Of a DNA stretch of 64,000 bases, positions 44,680 through 54,032 are shown in pieces (position 1 is the stretch's first letter; every line of letters starts with the position of its first letter). A program made the position numbers and the translations under genes. Source of the DNA: Pseudopedobacter sp035496935 (GTDB lineage: Bacteria; Bacteroidota; Bacteroidia; Sphingobacteriales; Sphingobacteriaceae); contig DATJED010000015.1 in the NCBI GenBank assembly GCA_035496935.1, positions 1 through 64,000 of the forward strand, given 5' to 3'. Under the pieces are notes generated by a model that worked only from the letters and a program-made list of their open reading frames with translations, had not been told where the DNA came from and searched no databases.

Positions 44680-44782
44680 GGTTGGTGTTATCACCATACC
44701 GCAGAAGCCGCTGGCTCGGTGATAACACCGACCACAGGAAAAAGATTGATGGTCTTTTTCTCATGTTCGATGCAATCGAACA
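44680..44782. repeat. Structured intergenic sequence: two strong hairpins
   Basis: GGTTGGTGTTATCACC (44680-44695) pairs over 16 positions (one G-T) with GGTGATAACACCGACC (44718-44733). A second hairpin, TGTTCGAT-GCA-ATCGAACA, is at 44764-44782. The gap (44586-44845) separates two - strand genes. Neither hairpin is followed by a good T-tract on the - strand, so a repeat element or a structured RNA is more likely than a terminator. Confidence 0.6.
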
Positions 44783-44845
44783 ACCATATTAAACGCTCAT
44801 TAAAGAAACGAGCGTAAGCTTGTATGACGTAGGAAAGTTAATTAA

Positions 44846-47572
44846 TTAATGTCTTCTATAACCGTTATCTCCACCTATATTATCCGGCATGGTTGTGCTG
44901 TTGCCTGCAAATTTCGAGAAGTTGAAAGTAAAGCTCAACATAAAGTATCGGGCCAACCGGTTACTTTGCGACAAAGTAGATGTGTTTCCGGTTGCGATGT
45001 ACGAAAGGCTAGTGCTTTGATTTAAAATATCAAACGCCTGAAGTTTAAACGATGCTTTTTTGCCTTTTAAAAACTGTTTTTCTAAATAACTGTTGATGAT
45101 TAAAGGATTGGTACTGATGCTGCTGTATCCGCTGTTGAAAGTTTTGTCCAAAGTGCCACCAAAAATCCATGTTTTTAGGAAATAAATCTTTGTGTCAACA
45201 TTAAACCCTACTGAATTTACCTCGGTATTTGCGTTTACATTTAAGGTATTGGTGTTTTTACTGTAGGTATAAGTAGCTTCTGGAGTAAACTCAAACCATT
45301 CAACAGGATTTATTTGAAAACCTATGCGCTGACTTAAAATCAGGTTTTTTCCCGTGTTTTTTTCACTGTCTATAAAAGAGATATTGTTGTTGTAAATGGC
45401 AGATCCTCTAAATCTTAACACATATTTTTTCTCTTGAAAAGGTTTAGAGAAAGCATAGAAACCATTTAAATTATAATAGCCATCTGTATTTAAATACCTG
45501 TTTTCACGTAAAACGGTCGAATCTGTAGTAATAGGAAAACTGATGGTATTGGTTACAATTTTATCTTTTGTGGCGCTGTAAGATAAGTTAACGAATAATA
45601 CATTTTGAGTTGCAAAATCAAAATTGGCATATCGCAATCTCACGTTGTTGGTGAATTCGGGACTTAAATTTGGATTACCAGTCACATAAAAGTTTTTGTT
45701 CGATTGATCCGTTATCGGCTGTAATTGGGTGTAATCCGGCTGGTTGCTTTGTCCGTCATATCTAAAGCTTAACTCTCTGGTCTTCGAGAATTTATAGCTA
45801 AACCTGGCACTCGGGAAAAGGTTAGTCACGCTTTTATCCGGAACAGTGGTATTGCTTTTTAATAAAGAGGGCTGTGCAGAAAAACCCAAACTGTAATTAT
45901 ATTTTTTCTCGTTTACCCGATAATTTAATCCAAATCTGTTGGTGATATAATCAAATTGATATTGATTGCTCTGATCGAGGTCTAAAGCCGGTGTATTTCC
46001 TTTAATATCGGTACTTTCTACCCGTCGGTCATTGTCTGTTCTGGCGAAACCGTAAGTGTAATTAAATTCCAGGTTTTTAGTTTCTGTTAACGGTTCCTGA
46101 TAGGAAACTCTTAATTCTACATTATTGTTTTTATTATCGCCGAAGATCAATTGCCTTTGGTAGCTCTCGATTTGACCACTTGGTGTATTATCGTCTGACT
46201 GGTACAAATAATTCTGATTTTGATCTGTTGATGTAGAGTTAAATTCTGCGTTAAGCGATAAATTTCTTGCTTTAGCACCAAACCTATGGTTGTACAAAAT
46301 TTCTGCGCCGTAGTTGGGTCTAGTGTAATCTGTAAGTTCTCTGGAAGTTCCTTTAGATGACGTTTGGGCGGTATTGATGTCGAAATTCGTAAAGGTATCT
46401 CCGCTATTATTATTGTACCTAAAATTTGGTTCAATCTTCAAATAATTCAAACTATCTATTTTATATTCAAAATTAAAATCGAACCGGTGACCGTTTGAAA
46501 CCGCATCGGCATCGTTGTAATTGTTATTGTAAAAGGTATTATCTTGGGTTAAAATCTCTTGTAAATTACTGCTGGTTGTGGTATTATCTCTATTTGAGAA
46601 ACTGTAGCTACCGTAAGCAGTAATTTTTTCGCCCCAGTTGTCCCGGTAATTAAAACCAATAGAGTTTACATTGGTTAGTCCATCGCCACCTTCAGAGCTG
46701 GATCCGCCTCTTCGCCGACCACCACCGGTATTGGTTAAATTAAAAACATTTGCGTTTATATTATTGAAATTAGCCAACAAAGCCAATTGCCTGTTGTTGT
46801 TAAAGCCAGCCGTAAAAACCGAACCTTGGTAACGGTCATTATTTCCGCCACCGACAATTCCTCGGGTTAAAAATCCTTTATTTTTATCTTCTCTAATTGT
46901 AAAGTTTAAAATTTTGTCGGCATCGCCATCTTTAACACCGGTAATATTTGCTTGGTCGCCGTAATCATCAATTACCTGAACGTTTTTTATCACATCTGCT
47001 GGCAATTGTTGGGTCGCTGTTTTAACATCGCCACCAAAAAAATCTTTTCCGTTAATGCGTATTTTGGTAATTGTTTTTCCCTGTGCAGTAACGTTTCCGT
47101 CTTTATCAACCTCAACTCCGGGTAACTTTTTTAGTAAGTCCTCCGCTAAAGCGTTTTCTTTAAGCTTGTAAGAATCTGCCCGGTACTGCAAGGTGTCTTC
47201 CTTAACAGTTACTTCGGGTGTGCCGTTAACTATAACTTCGCCCAGCATTTTGCTGTCGTTTTTTAAAATAATAGGGGCTAAAGTTTCTTGTGTTACGTTG
47301 GGTCGAATAGAAAAGCTTTTTTTAAAACTTTGGTATCCTAGTGAATTAACAGAAATAGAAAATTCGGTCGATTTTATGTTATTGAAAATAAAAGAGCCAT
47401 CTACATTTGTGCTGGTTAAAACGGTATCTGTTGCTGTTGTTAGCTTAACGGCGGCGCCAATTACAGATAAGTTCGTAGTATCTTTTACAGTTCCGTTTAC
47501 CGTTATAGAGGTTTGGGCTTTTACTAAATAAGAACAAATAAGGAACAGGCAGAAAACGGTAATTTTTTTCAT
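44846..47572 (-). CDS. TonB-receptor-like outer-membrane beta-barrel protein
   Basis: 908 residues. Signal peptide (VKAQ near 20), then a carboxypeptidase-regulatory-like domain (about 22-110: TVNGTVKDTTNLSVIGAAVK), a plug-like domain (about 120-215: EDLLKKLPGVEVDKDGNVTA and KIRINGKDFFGGD) and a large beta-barrel with many Asn/Tyr-rich strands. It belongs to the outer membrane protein beta-barrel (OMP_b-brl_3) type. Ligand is unknown; these often transport nutrients without a SusD partner. None is adjacent. It lies just upstream (in genomic order) of the LytTR regulator pair. Confidence 0.88.
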   Translation of the reverse strand: MKKITVFCLFLICSYLVKAQTSITVNGTVKDTTNLSVIGAAVKLTTATDTVLTSTNVDGSFIFNNIKSTEFSISVNSLGYQSFKKSFSIRPNVTQETLAPIILKNDSKMLGEVIVNGTPEVTVKEDTLQYRADSYKLKENALAEDLLKKLPGVEVDKDGNVTAQGKTITKIRINGKDFFGGDVKTATQQLPADVIKNVQVIDDYGDQANITGVKDGDADKILNFTIREDKNKGFLTRGIVGGGNNDRYQGSVFTAGFNNNRQLALLANFNNINANVFNLTNTGGGRRRGGSSSEGGDGLTNVNSIGFNYRDNWGEKITAYGSYSFSNRDNTTTSSNLQEILTQDNTFYNNNYNDADAVSNGHRFDFNFEYKIDSLNYLKIEPNFRYNNNSGDTFTNFDINTAQTSSKGTSRELTDYTRPNYGAEILYNHRFGAKARNLSLNAEFNSTSTDQNQNYLYQSDDNTPSGQIESYQRQLIFGDNKNNNVELRVSYQEPLTETKNLEFNYTYGFARTDNDRRVESTDIKGNTPALDLDQSNQYQFDYITNRFGLNYRVNEKKYNYSLGFSAQPSLLKSNTTVPDKSVTNLFPSARFSYKFSKTRELSFRYDGQSNQPDYTQLQPITDQSNKNFYVTGNPNLSPEFTNNVRLRYANFDFATQNVLFVNLSYSATKDKIVTNTISFPITTDSTVLRENRYLNTDGYYNLNGFYAFSKPFQEKKYVLRFRGSAIYNNNISFIDSEKNTGKNLILSQRIGFQINPVEWFEFTPEATYTYSKNTNTLNVNANTEVNSVGFNVDTKIYFLKTWIFGGTLDKTFNSGYSSISTNPLIINSYLEKQFLKGKKASFKLQAFDILNQSTSLSYIATGNTSTLSQSNRLARYFMLSFTFNFSKFAGNSTTMPDNIGGDNGYRRH

Positions 47573-47746
47573 TATGTATTTTGAGTTTTAACGATTACCA
47601 AAACCAACCTTATGTTTTGAGCGGGCGATGGTAAAATTTTATTGTGTTTGTTTGAAATTCAGCGAGTATAGCGAGTGTAGCTAAGTTTTCAAAGTATTTG
47701 CTACCTAAAGGGGTAATAAGTAGATGAAACTTAGTTTAAATAGGAT

Positions 47747-48472
47747 TTATAGGTTTTTGTGATTAATATGTTGCAAAAGCGCTTCACGATAATGATCTGT
47801 AACCGAAATTTCTTTAGTTGGAAGTATGATGTGATTTCTTTTAAAAGCCGTCATATGGTTTAAGGATACGATGTAAGATTTGTGCACTCGCATAAAATCT
47901 TTTCCCGGCAGTTTCTCCTCCAGATAACGCATGGTTAAACGGGTAATAACCGGCTTAGCGTTATTTATCAAATAAATTTTGATGTAATCTTTAAGTCCTT
48001 CAATGTATTCTATTTCGTCGATTTTTATTTTGATGTTAGCATAATCGGCGTTTACAAATAAGTAGTCGTGATTTGCATTGCTGTTAACAGCCGGGTTGTT
48101 TTTCAGCTTATAAAGGTCATAAGCCTTGTTTGATGCTTTTAAAAATCGTTCTAACGAAATTGGTTTTAATAAGTAATCAACCACGTCAAGTTCAAATCCT
48201 TCTAAGGCATATTTTTCATAGGCGGTTACTAAAATAACCATTGGCGGCGTACTTGTTAAACTTTTTAGCATTTGTAAGCCACTTATACCGGGCATTTGGA
48301 TGTCTAAAAAAACCAGATCAATTTGTCCTGTTTTTATAAATTCTAGCGCCTGAACGGCATTTTTGCAACAAGCAACCAAATTTAAAAATGGAAGAGACTT
48401 AATGTTGTCTTCCATTAGCTCTCTTGCTAAATGCTCATCATCAACAACTAAGCAATTAATCATGTTTTTCAA
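47747..48472 (-). CDS. LytTR-family response regulator
   Basis: 241 residues. The receiver domain (1-120) has the acidic pair DD11-12, phospho-acceptor Asp57 in LVFLDIQMPG and the Thr/Lys positions TAYEKYA and YLLKPI. The LytTR DNA-binding domain (about 135-240) includes EIEYIEGLKDYIKIYL and FMRVHKSYIVSLNHM. It is activated by the histidine kinase whose gene it overlaps by 17 bases. Target genes are unknown. A plausible one is the adjacent barrel gene at 47572, on position only. Confidence 0.92.
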   Translation of the reverse strand: MKNMINCLVVDDEHLARELMEDNIKSLPFLNLVACCKNAVQALEFIKTGQIDLVFLDIQMPGISGLQMLKSLTSTPPMVILVTAYEKYALEGFELDVVDYLLKPISLERFLKASNKAYDLYKLKNNPAVNSNANHDYLFVNADYANIKIKIDEIEYIEGLKDYIKIYLINNAKPVITRLTMRYLEEKLPGKDFMRVHKSYIVSLNHMTAFKRNHIILPTKEISVTDHYREALLQHINHKNL

Positions 48473-49481
48473 GTTTTAGCTTTACCTTATATTTTCCTCC
48501 GGTCTCGGTAATATTCAATTGATAGGCTTTTCGGTAAAGCAATTCTAACCTACGTTTTGTGTTGATAAGCCCAATTCCCGAACTGTTGTCCTTGGTATCG
48601 GTACTTGGTGCAATATCGTTTTCAACTTCAAAAGTAAGATAATCCTCAAAAACAGTGAGTTTAATGTCTATTACAGGTTTTTCTAAAGTTCCCATCCCGT
48701 GTTTAAACGCATTCTCTACAAAAGGGATTAAAATCATAGGCTCAAGTACAAAAATGTTTATATCTCCGCTAACGTTGAACAAAACTTCAACATCCTCGCC
48801 AAACCTAAGTTTTTGCAAATCTATGTAGCCCTGTAAATAGCCTATTTCTTGGGCAATAGGTATTTTATTCTCATTTCCCTCGTACAACATATACCTTAAC
48901 AAGGCCGATAGTTGCAATAAAGCAGGCTCCATTTTGTCACTTTTTTTTCGGGCTAATGAAACAAGATTATTTAGCACATTAAACATAAAATGCGGGCTAA
49001 CCTGAGACCGCAAAAAGCTAAGTTCTGTTTTTAGGTTTTCGGTTTCTTTTTCCTTTGTGATTTTCTGATTTTTTAGATAATCAACAATAATGCGGTAGCT
49101 ACAGCTGATACCAACAATAAAAATATACCCAAATAAATCAGTGATAATGGATTTCTTCCACCGCTTTTTAGAGGGAAAAATATCGGTCTCAACATATTTA
49201 GAAATAAAATACGCAATCGCTAAGGTTAGCAAAAGCATTAAAAGATAAAATACCCAGTGTTTTTTTTTAAATATTACCGGAAAAAGGTAGTATGCATTAA
49301 GATAAAATATGACAATCAATAAAAAATTATTGATCAGCATACGATAAAGAAAATGATCGGAAAAACTGCCTGTTGGACCGTTGAATTTAAAAAGGATGGC
49401 AGGCAAAAGCAACATGCACCAAAAGGCAATATGCAAAGCTGTTAAAGAAATGTTTAAATTTTTAATGCTGAATTTTTTCAA
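48456..49481 (-). CDS. LytS-like sensor histidine kinase
   Basis: 341 residues, TTG start at 49481; no ATG lies before the first membrane helix. Four membrane helices are at about 12-135. The His_kinase domain (PF06580 type) has FLRSQVSPHFMFNVLNNLVS with phospho-acceptor His164 and then the ATPase part with PFVENAFKHGM and GIGLINTKRRLELLY. There is no extracellular sensor domain of note, so a membrane or small-molecule signal is likely. Cognate partner is the LytTR regulator downstream. Confidence 0.9.
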   Translation of the reverse strand: MKKFSIKNLNISLTALHIAFWCMLLLPAILFKFNGPTGSFSDHFLYRMLINNFLLIVIFYLNAYYLFPVIFKKKHWVFYLLMLLLTLAIAYFISKYVETDIFPSKKRWKKSIITDLFGYIFIVGISCSYRIIVDYLKNQKITKEKETENLKTELSFLRSQVSPHFMFNVLNNLVSLARKKSDKMEPALLQLSALLRYMLYEGNENKIPIAQEIGYLQGYIDLQKLRFGEDVEVLFNVSGDINIFVLEPMILIPFVENAFKHGMGTLEKPVIDIKLTVFEDYLTFEVENDIAPSTDTKDNSSGIGLINTKRRLELLYRKAYQLNITETGGKYKVKLKLEKHD

Positions 49482-49888
49482 ATTATTAAGCTTAATCTAT
49501 CAAAAGAACAATTCAGTAGGGTAACAAACAATAAAATAGGCTTAACCCACCATATTTTTAGACCAATAGCCTAAAAGCAGCTATAAAAAAATACCCGACC
49601 TCACGTTCTGAGGGCGGGTATTTTACACAATAAAACTTAGAAAAGATTTGTAACCCGAAATTTAATGTGTTATCAAACCTCTTTGTAGCCTTAGCACAAG
49701 ACTACAGAGGCAGTATACGATAAAACTTAAAATAGGTTATTAAATTTTAGAATAAAAGTAGAAATAATTTTTTAAAATATAACATCCCTAAATAAATAGC
49801 CAATTTTTTGACTTCTAGGTTATTTTGACGGTTATTTTTTAAAACCTTTTCGTATCGACCTCGTACAAAGGATTATAAAAGTTCGGTT
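49482..49888. other. 407-base divergent gap with two hairpins
   Basis: The gap lies between the kinase gene (leftward) and the HPt gene (rightward). It holds a long terminator-like hairpin at 49588-49624 (AAAATACCCG/CGGGTATTTT with an inner CCTCA/TGAGG) followed by seven T on the - strand, and a second hairpin at 49678-49710 (CCTCTTTGTAG/CTACAGAGG). Together they could form a short - strand RNA or a kinase-gene leader that ends prematurely. Confidence 0.5.
49588..49624 (-). terminator. Terminator-like hairpin ahead of the kinase gene
   Basis: Ten-pair outer stem with inner 5-pair stem and a 5-base loop; on the - strand it ends in a run of T. Since no - strand gene lies upstream, it ends a small RNA or serves as a leader attenuator. 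Confidence 0.5.
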
Positions 49889-50260
49889 ATGGTAGAAACA
49901 GAAGAAAACGGCTTGAATGAAGTCATACATTTTAATTTTGATAAAATGTACACCTACCTTGGACAGGACAGGGAAAGCATTAGGAAAGTTCTTTTAGCGG
50001 TTCTTGAAGAGCTTAAAATAACGGTAAGCAAGTTTGAAGAATGCAGAATTAACAGACGACTTAAAGAAATTAGAGATACTGCTCATAAGTTGGTTGAAAC
50101 AACCGCTGCTGTTGGGTTAGATAGGCTTTGCGAAACCTTACAAAAAATTGAACGGTTAAACAGGTTTGATCCTATTGCTCTCGACAGAAATTTTAATAGC
50201 TTAAAAATGGAGATTTCACTTGTTAATAAATTAGTTAACAGGTATTTACTGGAAAAATAA
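49889..50260 (+). CDS. Free-standing HPt (histidine phosphotransfer) protein
   Basis: 123 residues, all-helical HPt domain. Phospho-acceptor candidate His66 is in DTAHKLVETTAAVGLDRLCE, the AHKL-x6-GL pattern. The opening NFDKMYTYLGQDRESIRKVL matches the start of the HPt domain at the C-terminus of the hybrid kinase encoded 128 bases downstream, so the two are related. It would relay phosphate between that kinase's receivers and another response regulator. It lacks any DNA-binding or other domain. Confidence 0.85.
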   Translation: MVETEENGLNEVIHFNFDKMYTYLGQDRESIRKVLLAVLEELKITVSKFEECRINRRLKEIRDTAHKLVETTAAVGLDRLCETLQKIERLNRFDPIALDRNFNSLKMEISLVNKLVNRYLLEK

Positions 50261-50388
50261 TGAAGCTTAAATGCTGTCGTGAAATAAAGAGTACATTCTA
50301 AAATGTTAAACCTATAATTATAAGTTTACTTCTATTCTACAATTTAAAACCGTTTTTAACGTAACATAGGGGTAAATAAGATCAATAA

Positions 50389-53300
50389 ATGTTAATAATA
50401 CCAAAATCATCCGATGAAAAGGAGCGATTAGAAGCATTAAATAGCTACCAAATCTTAGATACGCTACCTAAAGAAGCCTTTGATAGATTTACAAAACTTG
50501 CTTCAATCATTTGTGAAGTTCCTATTTCTTTAGTTTCCTTAATTGACGAGAACCGTCAGTGGTTTAAATCAAAACTTGGAATAGATATTGACGAAACTTC
50601 CAGAGATATAGCATTTTGTAGTCACGCCATTTTAGAAAGTGGTATCATGGAAGTTGAGGACGCCTCACAAGATGCTCGTTTTAAAGATAATCCCCTGGTT
50701 ACCGCTGCCCCTAATATAAAATTTTATGCTGGTTGCCCCTTGGTTGATCCGAATGGCTTTGCATTGGGAACACTTTGCGTGGTGGATAGGAAGCCCAAAA
50801 AGTTACGACCTGATCAAAAAATGGCGTTGGAGTTGTTGGCACAATCTGTTATCGATTTAATTGTGCAACAAAGGAAAGTGCAGGAGGTTGAAAATTTCGA
50901 TAGGCTTTTCAGAATTTCGAAGGATTTAATTTGCATTTTGGAACCAAGCGGAAATTTTGTAAACGTTAATCCAGGCTTTACGTATTTATTAGATTGGGAC
51001 ACGCCATCATTAATCAAGCAATCTTTTTTTGATTTTGTTCACCCGGATGATTTACTGGCAACCAAAGAAAAAATAGATAAGCTTGCTGCTGGGGCTTCAA
51101 CGGTAAGTTTTTCGCACAGGTTTAGGGCTAAAGATGGTACATATAAGATTTTAGAATGGGCAGCAACGCCAGAACCATCAAGCAAAATGTATTTTGCTAT
51201 TGCAAGAGACGTAACCGATGCCAGAGAAAAGGAAATTGCGTTGCAAAGATCCGAACTAAGATTGCGGGCCTTTTTTGAGAACTCTACCGGTTTTATGTGC
51301 ACCCATGATTTGGATGGACGTTTTTTAACCATAAACAGTTCAGGAACCGAAAGTTTGGGCTACAGTACCGAGGAGCTTATAGGGAAAACTCTGTTTGATA
51401 TTGTTCCAGAAGATAGGTACGAATACGTGAGAATGTATTTGGAAGCTATCAAGACCGATGGAAAGGCTGACGGTTTAATGAGAACCCGAGGCAGGAGTGG
51501 CAAAACATTAACTTGGTTGTTTAACAATGTTTTGGAGACAGACCCAAACGGAGAAAAATATATTATTGGGAATGCCGTAGATATTACAGAACGGTACCGC
51601 CTTGAAGCAGATTTAAAGCGTACCAAAGAAATGATGGAGCAAACCAATGGCGTTGCAAGAATTGGCGCCTGGGAAGTGAACCTGAAAACCGGTAAAATCT
51701 ATTGGAGTAAAGTAACCAGAATACTTCATGAGGTGGACGAAAACTATGAACCTAGTTTAGAAAGAGCATTATCGTTTTTTGATAATGTGGACATCGTAGA
51801 AGAGGCCTTTAATAAAGCAATAGCCCAGGGTGTTTCTTACGATATGGAGCTTCAGGTTACTACGGCTAAAGGGAAAAAAATGTGGGTTCGTACCATTGGG
51901 ACGCCCGAATTTAAAGATGGCAACTGTGTTAGGATTTTTGGAACCTTTCAGGATATTACGGAGAACTATCTACATAGGAAAGCTTTAAAAACCGCAAAAA
52001 TTCAGGCAGAAGAGGCAAGCGTAGCGAAATCTGAATTTTTGGCGAGTATGAGCCACGAGATTAGAACGCCATTAAACGGAGTAATCGGGTTTACAGATTT
52101 GGTTTTAAAAACATCATTAAACCAAACACAGCAACAATATTTAACCATAGTAAACCAATCCGCCAACTCCTTATTAACAATTATTAATGATATTCTCGAT
52201 TTCTCAAAAATCGAAGCAGGAAAATTAGAACTTGATATCGAAAAATCGGATCTGTTTGAACTAACCAGTCAATCATCAGATATTATTACTTTCCAAGCTC
52301 AAAACAAAGGACTGGAAGTATTGCTAAATATCGACCCTAATTTACCGCGATTTGTTTTTATTGATAATACCCGTTTAAAACAGGTGCTGGTAAATTTACT
52401 GGGCAATGCCGTTAAGTTTACAGAACAGGGCGAAATTGAGCTTAAAATATATGCTGAAAGTGATTTAAGGCATGAATATGTTGATTTTCATTTCGAAGTT
52501 AGAGACACAGGAATAGGAATTCAGCCCGATAAGCAACAAAAAATTTTCGAAGCTTTCTCTCAAGAAGACGCGTCAACAACAAAAAAATATGGCGGCACAG
52601 GTTTGGGGCTTACCATCTCAAACCGTTTATTAGGCTTAATGGGAAGCCAGTTGCAACTTAAAAGCAAGGTAGGTTTTGGTAGTAGCTTTTATTTTAAATT
52701 AAGATTAAAAGCAGAACATGGCGAGGCCAATTTATCAGATGATATTAGTTTTGTTAAAAATGTTTTAGTTGTTGATGATAACCAGAACAACAGGCTCATT
52801 TTAAAACAAATGCTTTTGCTTAAAGACATACAGGTTACTGAAGCAAAAAATGGTTTGGAAGCCCTGCAATTATTAAGCGAAGGTAAAAGGTACGATGTGA
52901 TATTGATGGATTACCACATGCCATACATGGACGGGCTGGAAACTATAGAGAAGATACGTAAAAGCTTCGAACAGCACCCAGAGGACCAGCCAATTATGTT
53001 ATTGCACAGCTCATCAGATGATGATAAAATAATTCAGGTATGTGAAGAGCATGGCGTTGTTTTGCGGATGGTTAAGCCTATTAAAATGCAGGATCTTTTT
53101 AGCAAACTTGCAAAACTAAACCATAAACATGAGAGTGGAACTGTAGCCGTTGAGGAAGAAAAACTTCAGGATGATTCATCCTTCGTTATATTAGTTGCTG
53201 AGGATAATTTGGTAAATAAATTATTAGCCAAAACTGTAATCGCTAGAATTTTGCCCAACGCCAACATAATTGAGGCAAATGACGGCACAGAAGCAGTAGA

Positions 53301-53937
53301 GCAATACCAATTGCATCACCCTGATTTAGTACTGATGGATTTGCAGATGCCGGTAATGAACGGTTGGGAAGCCACAGAAAAAATTCGTGAATTACAAGCA
53401 GATGGCAACCCGGCTACCACAATAGTTGCTTTAACCGCTGGGAACGTAAAAGGCGAGAGAGAAAAGTGTTTAGAAATTGGTATGGATGATTTTTTAACGA
53501 AACCTTTTGTTGAAGAAGATTTGGCAAGCCTTTTTTCTAGATGGCTTAAAAAAGATACGCCAACGGAAATCGGAGAAATTGAGAATCCAAAACAACATGC
53601 TCATTTTAACGTAGATACGCTTAAACAATTTATGGGGCAAGATGTTGAAACCGTTAAACTTGTGTTAAACTTAACCATTGATGAACTTAGAAAAGTTGAC
53701 GCAAATTTGAAAGAATTTGTTGCTTCGCCTGATTTGAATGAAATTAATGCGCTTGGGCATAAGTTATATGGCACCGCATCCGGAACGGGGTTAGAAGTTT
53801 TGGCAAATATGGCCAGAAAGCTTGAACAGTTAGAAACAGTAGAAAACTTGCAATTGAAATCTCTTTACCTTGCTTTACATGACGAGGTTGAATTGGTAAT
53901 TGATCGTATAAACAAAGAATTAGAAAGTTTTGTTTAA
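50389..53937 (+). CDS. Large hybrid sensor histidine kinase (GAF-PAS3-HisKA-HATPase-REC2-HPt)
   Basis: 1182 residues, soluble. Domains in order: GAF (about 20-160, LDTLPKEAFDRFTKLA), three PAS domains (about 168-280, 288-405, 415-530), HisKA with His556 in FLASMSHEIRTPLNGVIGF, ATPase with GTGLGLTISNRLL, first receiver with Asp841 in VILMDYHMPYMDG, second receiver with Asp984 in LVLMDLQMPVMNG, and HPt with His1124 in GHKLYGTASGTGL. There are no membrane helices, so it senses in the cytoplasm. The first receiver lacks the typical TA-turn, showing LLHSSSDD instead. It probably works with the free HPt protein upstream. Confidence 0.93.
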   Translation: MLIIPKSSDEKERLEALNSYQILDTLPKEAFDRFTKLASIICEVPISLVSLIDENRQWFKSKLGIDIDETSRDIAFCSHAILESGIMEVEDASQDARFKDNPLVTAAPNIKFYAGCPLVDPNGFALGTLCVVDRKPKKLRPDQKMALELLAQSVIDLIVQQRKVQEVENFDRLFRISKDLICILEPSGNFVNVNPGFTYLLDWDTPSLIKQSFFDFVHPDDLLATKEKIDKLAAGASTVSFSHRFRAKDGTYKILEWAATPEPSSKMYFAIARDVTDAREKEIALQRSELRLRAFFENSTGFMCTHDLDGRFLTINSSGTESLGYSTEELIGKTLFDIVPEDRYEYVRMYLEAIKTDGKADGLMRTRGRSGKTLTWLFNNVLETDPNGEKYIIGNAVDITERYRLEADLKRTKEMMEQTNGVARIGAWEVNLKTGKIYWSKVTRILHEVDENYEPSLERALSFFDNVDIVEEAFNKAIAQGVSYDMELQVTTAKGKKMWVRTIGTPEFKDGNCVRIFGTFQDITENYLHRKALKTAKIQAEEASVAKSEFLASMSHEIRTPLNGVIGFTDLVLKTSLNQTQQQYLTIVNQSANSLLTIINDILDFSKIEAGKLELDIEKSDLFELTSQSSDIITFQAQNKGLEVLLNIDPNLPRFVFIDNTRLKQVLVNLLGNAVKFTEQGEIELKIYAESDLRHEYVDFHFEVRDTGIGIQPDKQQKIFEAFSQEDASTTKKYGGTGLGLTISNRLLGLMGSQLQLKSKVGFGSSFYFKLRLKAEHGEANLSDDISFVKNVLVVDDNQNNRLILKQMLLLKDIQVTEAKNGLEALQLLSEGKRYDVILMDYHMPYMDGLETIEKIRKSFEQHPEDQPIMLLHSSSDDDKIIQVCEEHGVVLRMVKPIKMQDLFSKLAKLNHKHESGTVAVEEEKLQDDSSFVILVAEDNLVNKLLAKTVIARILPNANIIEANDGTEAVEQYQLHHPDLVLMDLQMPVMNGWEATEKIRELQADGNPATTIVALTAGNVKGEREKCLEIGMDDFLTKPFVEEDLASLFSRWLKKDTPTEIGEIENPKQHAHFNVDTLKQFMGQDVETVKLVLNLTIDELRKVDANLKEFVASPDLNEINALGHKLYGTASGTGLEVLANMARKLEQLETVENLQLKSLYLALHDEVELVIDRINKELESFV

Positions 53938-53964
53938 AAAAACATCATTATTACCAGATGTTAA

Positions 53965-53995
53965 AAAAGTCGTTAGTTCATATCTAACGACTTTT
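53965..53995. terminator. Bidirectional terminator between convergent genes
   Basis: AAAAGTCGTTAG (53965-53976) and CTAACGACTTTT (53984-53995) form a perfect 12-pair stem with a 7-base loop. Both strands have A/T tracts, serving the kinase gene (+) and the TPR gene (-). Confidence 0.85.
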
Positions 53996-54032
53996 AATCA
54001 GACTTTAATCAGACCGGGATTAGTTTAATATA

